Of a DNA stretch of 32,354 nt, positions 28,054-32,354 are shown piece by piece. The DNA is from Gammaproteobacteria bacterium. GTDB taxonomy: Bacteria > Pseudomonadota > Gammaproteobacteria > SZUA-229. The stretch spans positions 1 through 32,354 of the forward strand of contig JAFLJY010000014.1 in assembly GCA_022712755.1 (NCBI GenBank), in the 5' to 3' direction. Below the pieces are notes generated by a model. It searched no databases. It was not told the origin of the DNA and saw only the letters and a program-made list of their open reading frames with translations. Position 1 is the stretch's first letter; the number at the start of each line of letters is the position of its first letter. The translations under genes were made by a program, and so were the position numbers.

Positions 28054-28135
28054 TTTTCTCCCTGTAATCGGCAAGCGCTGTAGTTAATATAAAACTGGTG
28101 AGCTGGCTATATTAGAGGGATAAATGGAGACCTAG

Positions 28136-29491
28136 ATGTTAATCAAAAGGGTTGTTTTTCAGACTGAGGCTGTAAAGCTAAGCAGTCACCTGTTTTGTAA
28201 ACTGGTATTGATTCTGCTCAGCGGCACTTTTCTGCAATCATGTGCAAGTTACGCCAGTCATGCGACTTCCATGCGTGATGGCTTACTGCAGGGCAAACCA
28301 CATTTGTCCCTCGCCATTGCAGAACAAAAAGATCCTGATCAGGAGGAGGTGATTTCCTCTCTTGATAAAGGCATGTTGCGCCGAATCAATGATGATTTTT
28401 CTGGCAGCAACCAGATTTTTGAAGTCGCCAAGCAGGAAATCGAACAGCTTTACGGCATCAGTATTACCGAGAATCTTGCCGCATTAACAATTAATGAAAC
28501 CTTGCGCGGTTACCAGGGCGATCGTTATGAACAGTTGTTATTGCATGCCTTCATGGCAATGAATTATATCCAACTAGGCCAGCTTGATGGTGCTCGTGTT
28601 GAAATGTTGCAGGCCAATGTCAAAATGATGGAGTGGGGGGATGAGCCTGAAGAAGACGCTTTTCTGCGCTATCTTGAAGGTATCATCTATGAAAGTCTGA
28701 ATGAACTGGATTCTGCACTTATCTCCTATCGCAAGGCTTATACTGTCTACAAAGAAAAAGGCGGGTATCAGTATCCGGCTGCACCCCCTGGCATAAAAAA
28801 AGACCTGCTACGTTTGTTGGCAAAGCAGGGTTTATGGAGCGAATACAAATCGTATAAAAAAGAATTTAACATGATTGATGGTATGGTCGAGCATGAACCC
28901 GTCAAAGCCAGTAAAAATATGGGCGAGCTGGTGGTTATTTTAAACAATGGGCTGGCACCGATTAGAACGGAGGCAGCGCTGCCAATTTATTCTACCGAAG
29001 TGCAACAAAATCTGCGGGTCGCGTTTCCCGTATACCGGTACCCCAAAAGACGCCTGTCTACACCGCGACTTTTTGTTAATAAAAAAAACTATTTAATGGA
29101 AACGGTGGCAGATGTTGATGCATTGGCGCGATACTCGTTAGAGCAGGCAATGCCGGGGATAATGCTACGAGCGACGGCGCGGGCTGTCGTTAAATATAAT
29201 AGCCAGCATTCCGCCCAGCAAAGCAGTGACCTTGCCGGGCTCTTAATGACGATAACGAATCTGGTCACCGAAAGAGCGGATACCCGAAGCTGGACAACGC
29301 TGCCGCAGGAAATACAATTAAAGCGAATACTATTACCGGCGGGTGAACATAACGTGCAGATAAAAATGCAAAATGCAGCCGGTCAGATTATTGATGTGAT
29401 GGGTGAACAAGTTACCATTTATCCTGGGCAATCCAGCTTTCTGATTAAACATTGGGCGGCACCTGCTGCCAAAAAACGGCAAAATGAGTAG
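28136..29491 (+). CDS. COG3014-like hypothetical lipoprotein
   Basis: 451 aa, lipobox-like LQSCASYASHATSMRDGLLQG; TPR-like helical region YIQLGQLDGARVEMLQANVKM. Confidence 0.7.
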   Translation: MLIKRVVFQTEAVKLSSHLFCKLVLILLSGTFLQSCASYASHATSMRDGLLQGKPHLSLAIAEQKDPDQEEVISSLDKGMLRRINDDFSGSNQIFEVAKQEIEQLYGISITENLAALTINETLRGYQGDRYEQLLLHAFMAMNYIQLGQLDGARVEMLQANVKMMEWGDEPEEDAFLRYLEGIIYESLNELDSALISYRKAYTVYKEKGGYQYPAAPPGIKKDLLRLLAKQGLWSEYKSYKKEFNMIDGMVEHEPVKASKNMGELVVILNNGLAPIRTEAALPIYSTEVQQNLRVAFPVYRYPKRRLSTPRLFVNKKNYLMETVADVDALARYSLEQAMPGIMLRATARAVVKYNSQHSAQQSSDLAGLLMTITNLVTERADTRSWTTLPQEIQLKRILLPAGEHNVQIKMQNAAGQIIDVMGEQVTIYPGQSSFLIKHWAAPAAKKRQNE

Positions 29492-29529
29492 TGGTACAGG
29501 GATGTACCGTTAACGAACCTAAGGATGGA
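29489..29529. repeat. Hairpin repeat module locus 7 overlapping the preceding gene's stop codon
   Basis: tagtGGTACAgggaTGTACCgttaacgaacctaaggatgga, near-identical module at 24257-24297 and reverse complement at 16486-16526. Confidence 0.88.
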
Positions 29530-29562
29530 AAAATGAAAAATGAAAAATGAAAAATGAAAAAT
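29528..29562. repeat. Perfect heptanucleotide tandem repeat (GAAAAAT)x5
   Basis: ggaaaaatgaaaaatgaaaaatgaaaaatgaaaaatgaaagc, immediately at the predicted start of the next ORF (29561). Confidence 0.95.
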
Positions 29563-30601
29563 GAAAGCAATCTTTCGATTTAAAATATTTATTAGTGTTT
29601 TATTGCTTACGGCCTGTATGCAATCAACAGACGTTTTGAATACCAGTAAAACACCACAGTGGGTTCGGGGCGAACCTGAGATGTATCCTCATTTTAAGTA
29701 CTTGTCGGCAACCGGTTCAGCAGCAAAAGCGGAGCAGGCTAAAGCACGGGCATTGTCGAATTTAGCGAAAATTTTTGAAGTGCAGATCAGAGAAGTCTCT
29801 ACTACCTCGCAGAATAGTCAAACCCGTAAAAAAGACGGCATTGAAACCGTAGAAAAAAGTGCAAGAATAGCCAGCACAGTTAACTTGAAAACCGACAAAA
29901 TGATACAGGGCGCACGTATTGCCGAGCAGTGGCAAAGTAGCGCCGATCTGACATATCATGCTTTAGCTGTGTTAGATCGTAGTCAGGCAGGCAATAATAT
30001 TCGAGGAGAAATGAATCGCCTTGATGAAGAAACGCAATATGCCTTAAATCAGCAGGCAAAACGCAGCGATGCACTACTTAAAATTTCTGATTTACATAAA
30101 GCTAATTCATTGCAGCAGACCCGGCTAACCTTACAAAAAACACTCAAAATAATTGATGTAAAAGGAAAAGGTGCAACAGCACAATGGAATCTGGCCGAAT
30201 TGAACGAGAAGCTACAGCAGGCATTAAGATCTCTACCATTGAAAACAGTGATAAAAATTGATGATATTGGCGGTTTAAAACCCATTTTTCAGGGTGCAGT
30301 TGCCAACGCTGGATTTAAAGTTGACCCGGGTGTGGCTAATCATACCGTCAGTTCACCCTACCAGTTAGCCGCAAGCCTTGAAGCGAAACAGCCAATAGTA
30401 AGAGATAACTGGCACTGGTTACGGGCAACGCTAAAAATTGAATTAATAGCGCAAGATGGTGTTAGCGTAATAGGTTACCAGTCCTGGCCACTAAAAGTGT
30501 CTGCTGGCAGTGCTGCTCAATTACAGCCCCGACTGATTAAATCAGTGGATAAAAAATTAAAGCAGGAGCTACTAAATAGTGTGCTTGGCTTTGTCACATA
30601 A
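29561..30601 (+). CDS. LPP20-like lipoprotein
   Basis: Lipobox LLLTACMQS; PQWVRGEPEMYPHFKYLSATGSAAKAEQAKARALSNLAKIFEVQI. Confidence 0.75.
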   Translation: MKAIFRFKIFISVLLLTACMQSTDVLNTSKTPQWVRGEPEMYPHFKYLSATGSAAKAEQAKARALSNLAKIFEVQIREVSTTSQNSQTRKKDGIETVEKSARIASTVNLKTDKMIQGARIAEQWQSSADLTYHALAVLDRSQAGNNIRGEMNRLDEETQYALNQQAKRSDALLKISDLHKANSLQQTRLTLQKTLKIIDVKGKGATAQWNLAELNEKLQQALRSLPLKTVIKIDDIGGLKPIFQGAVANAGFKVDPGVANHTVSSPYQLAASLEAKQPIVRDNWHWLRATLKIELIAQDGVSVIGYQSWPLKVSAGSAAQLQPRLIKSVDKKLKQELLNSVLGFVT

Positions 30602-31018
30602 AACTTTCGATCCTACGCCCTGGGTCTCGTCGGCAGCACACCTGTGCAGTAACTTAAGGTGCTTGCTGCTACCAATCTCACTCTAGGGCATCTCTAATCT
30701 GTATGTGATTTAATCGTTGCAAACCATCTTCAGTACGTTTGATGTAGCAAGGTTGTTGTCTCTGGCACTAATATTGTAAAATTATATCAATAGATCATAA
30801 CCACTGTAGCATGGAACAGTGAAAGATTATGTTGGTCACAAATACACACTGATCGCTCACATGTGTAGTGCTGGGAACAGACTAGTTAGCGGGTTTTAGA
30901 TGGCGGACTTGTGAGATTTGCAAATGAAACATTATTGAGTCGTTACACTGACATTTATTAATAAATATGATGCACAATTTAGAAAAATTAAAGAGTTTGT
31001 TCTACACTGAAGGTGACT

Positions 31019-31384
31019 ATGAGTAATCATGTTACGGGCGACTTCCCTATTACTAACCATACCGGTGATGAAGACTGGGATCATGATACTGGCGGTGGGC
31101 TTGCGGTAGAGGAAGATAAACCAAAATTAAAAGCACCAAAACAATATAAAGTTATTGTGAATAATGACGATTACACTCCTATGGAGTTTGTCGTGCAAGT
31201 GTTGATGTTGTACTTTTCGATGGATGATGCAAAAGCAACACGTGTAATGATGTCAGTGCATACAAAAGGCAAGGGCATTTGTGGTATTTTTAGCCATGAA
31301 ATCGCTGAAACAAAAGTGGATCAGGTCAATGAATATTCACGAATGAATCAGCACCCTTTAATGTGTAGCATGGAAGAGGTTTGA
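31019..31384 (+). CDS. clpS: ATP-dependent Clp protease adaptor ClpS
   Basis: KAPKQYKVIVNNDDYTPMEFVVQVLMLYFSMDDAKATRVMMSVHTKGKGICG...EIAETKVDQV; ATG at 31019 preferred over GTG at 31013. Confidence 0.95.
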   Translation: MSNHVTGDFPITNHTGDEDWDHDTGGGLAVEEDKPKLKAPKQYKVIVNNDDYTPMEFVVQVLMLYFSMDDAKATRVMMSVHTKGKGICGIFSHEIAETKVDQVNEYSRMNQHPLMCSMEEV

Positions 31385-31518
31385 ATTATGAATGCTGAGT
31401 GTTGAATTATGAATGAAAACAAAAAAACAAATACAAACACAACACCAAATTTATCCAGCATATAAAGTCACTGGATTTATGTGCTGGAGTACAAATTCAT
31501 CACTCATCATTCATAATT
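31382..31518. repeat. Inverted heptad repeat element between clpS and clpA
   Basis: aattatgaatgctgagtgttga (31384-31405) versus the reverse complement of 31497-31518 (20/22), plus inner hairpin ccagcatataaa...tttatgtgctgg. Confidence 0.8.
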
Positions 31519-31535
31519 AATAAGAAGGTGGCACC

Positions 31536-32354
31536 ATGTTAAGCAAAGAACTTGAAGCATCACTAAATACTGCATTTAATGATGCCAGAAGAAACAGGCA
31601 TGAATACATTACTGTTGAGCATTTATTGCTTTCGCTGTTAGACAACAACAGCGCCAACATAGTACTGCAGGCCTGCGGTGCAGATTTGAATTTGCTTAGT
31701 ATTGAGCTTAAAGAATATCTTGATAAAAATACCCCCACTTTTGGCGACAATAACAATAGGGGTGATATAAATAGTGGTGAAGTGCAGCCTACGCTAGGTT
31801 TTCAACGGGTATTACAACGTGCTGTTTTTCATGTGCAGTCTTCCGGCAAAAAAGAAGTGGTTGGTGCCAATGTACTGGTGGCTATGTTTGGTGAGCAAGA
31901 ATCACAGGCTGTTTATTTATTGAGTCAACAAAATGTTAATCGCCTGGATGTGGTTAATTATATTTCTCATGGCATTACCAAAGTGCCCAATGAAACTGAG
32001 AAACTTGAAGATCATTCTGATCAAACCGCAGCGCAGGATGCCGAGTCGCAACCGTTGGACAATTACACCATTAATTTAAATCAACGTGCCAAACAAGGTT
32101 TGGTTGACCCACTGATTGGTCGTGATAATGAAGTTGAAAGAACAGTACAGATATTATGTCGCCGTCGTAAAAATAATCCATTGCTGGTGGGTGAGGCGGG
32201 TGTTGGAAAAACCGCATTAGCGGAAGGCCTGGCAAAACGTATTGTTGATAAAGAAGTGCCAGAAGTTTTATTGGACAGTACCATCTTTTCATTGGATTTA
32301 GGTTCGCTGGTAGCTGGTACCAAGTACCGCGGTGACTTTGAAAAGCGTTTAAAA
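31536..32354 (+). CDS. clpA: ATP-dependent Clp protease ATP-binding subunit ClpA (5' portion, runs off the window)
   Basis: ATG at 31536 after aagaaggtgg; [56 protein letters not shown] Walker A; open to the window end. Confidence 0.95.
   Translation, partial: MLSKELEASLNTAFNDARRNRHEYITVEHLLLSLLDNNSANIVLQACGADLNLLSIELKEYLDKNTPTFGDNNNRGDINSGEVQPTLGFQRVLQRAVFHVQSSGKKEVVGANVLVAMFGEQESQAVYLLSQQNVNRLDVVNYISHGITKVPNETEKLEDHSDQTAAQDAESQPLDNYTINLNQRAKQGLVDPLIGRDNEVERTVQILCRRRKNNPLLVGEAGVGKTALAEGLAKRIVDKEVPEVLLDSTIFSLDLGSLVAGTKYRGDFEKRLK

Noticed and set aside
29528-29562. CRISPR-like array
   Set aside because: Short 7-nt contiguous units with no spacers and no cas genes nearby.

Overview
The window is a gammaproteobacterial chromosomal segment, judged from gene content. 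It carries mostly housekeeping genes: aspC-like, uvrB, truD, accA, tilS, a yccA-like gene, tRNA-Ser(TGA), trxC, gph, ubiG, an mtaD-like deaminase, clpS and a 5'-partial clpA. Five accessory or poorly characterised groups stand out: (i) two tandem DUF1538 membrane proteins, a PII-like protein and a CBS-domain protein (3.8-6.3 kb); (ii) an RND/MMPL transporter, a LolA-like protein and a beta-barrel protein on the minus strand (6.3-10.9 kb); (iii) a sigma54 activator with a Cys/His-rich PAS domain; (iv) a compact arsenosugar-type cluster with a disulfide oxidoreductase, an ArsS-like radical SAM protein and two glycosyltransferases; (v) an LpoB-like, COG3014-like and LPP20-like lipoprotein run. 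The most unusual signal is intergenic. A dispersed family of small palindromes (stem-CATCCNTG-stem) occurs at seven or more loci, usually 2-3 hairpins per locus. Stems vary but stay complementary, while loops and spacers are conserved. Several loci are enclosed by long inverted repeats that differ from locus to locus, and several start at or within a few nt of a stop codon. A second, partly overlapping layer is a degenerate 7-nt (heptad) repeat, often arranged as inverted arms. No CRISPR array, complete IS transposase or rRNA was seen. All family calls come from reading the sequence and motifs by eye; no database search was run.
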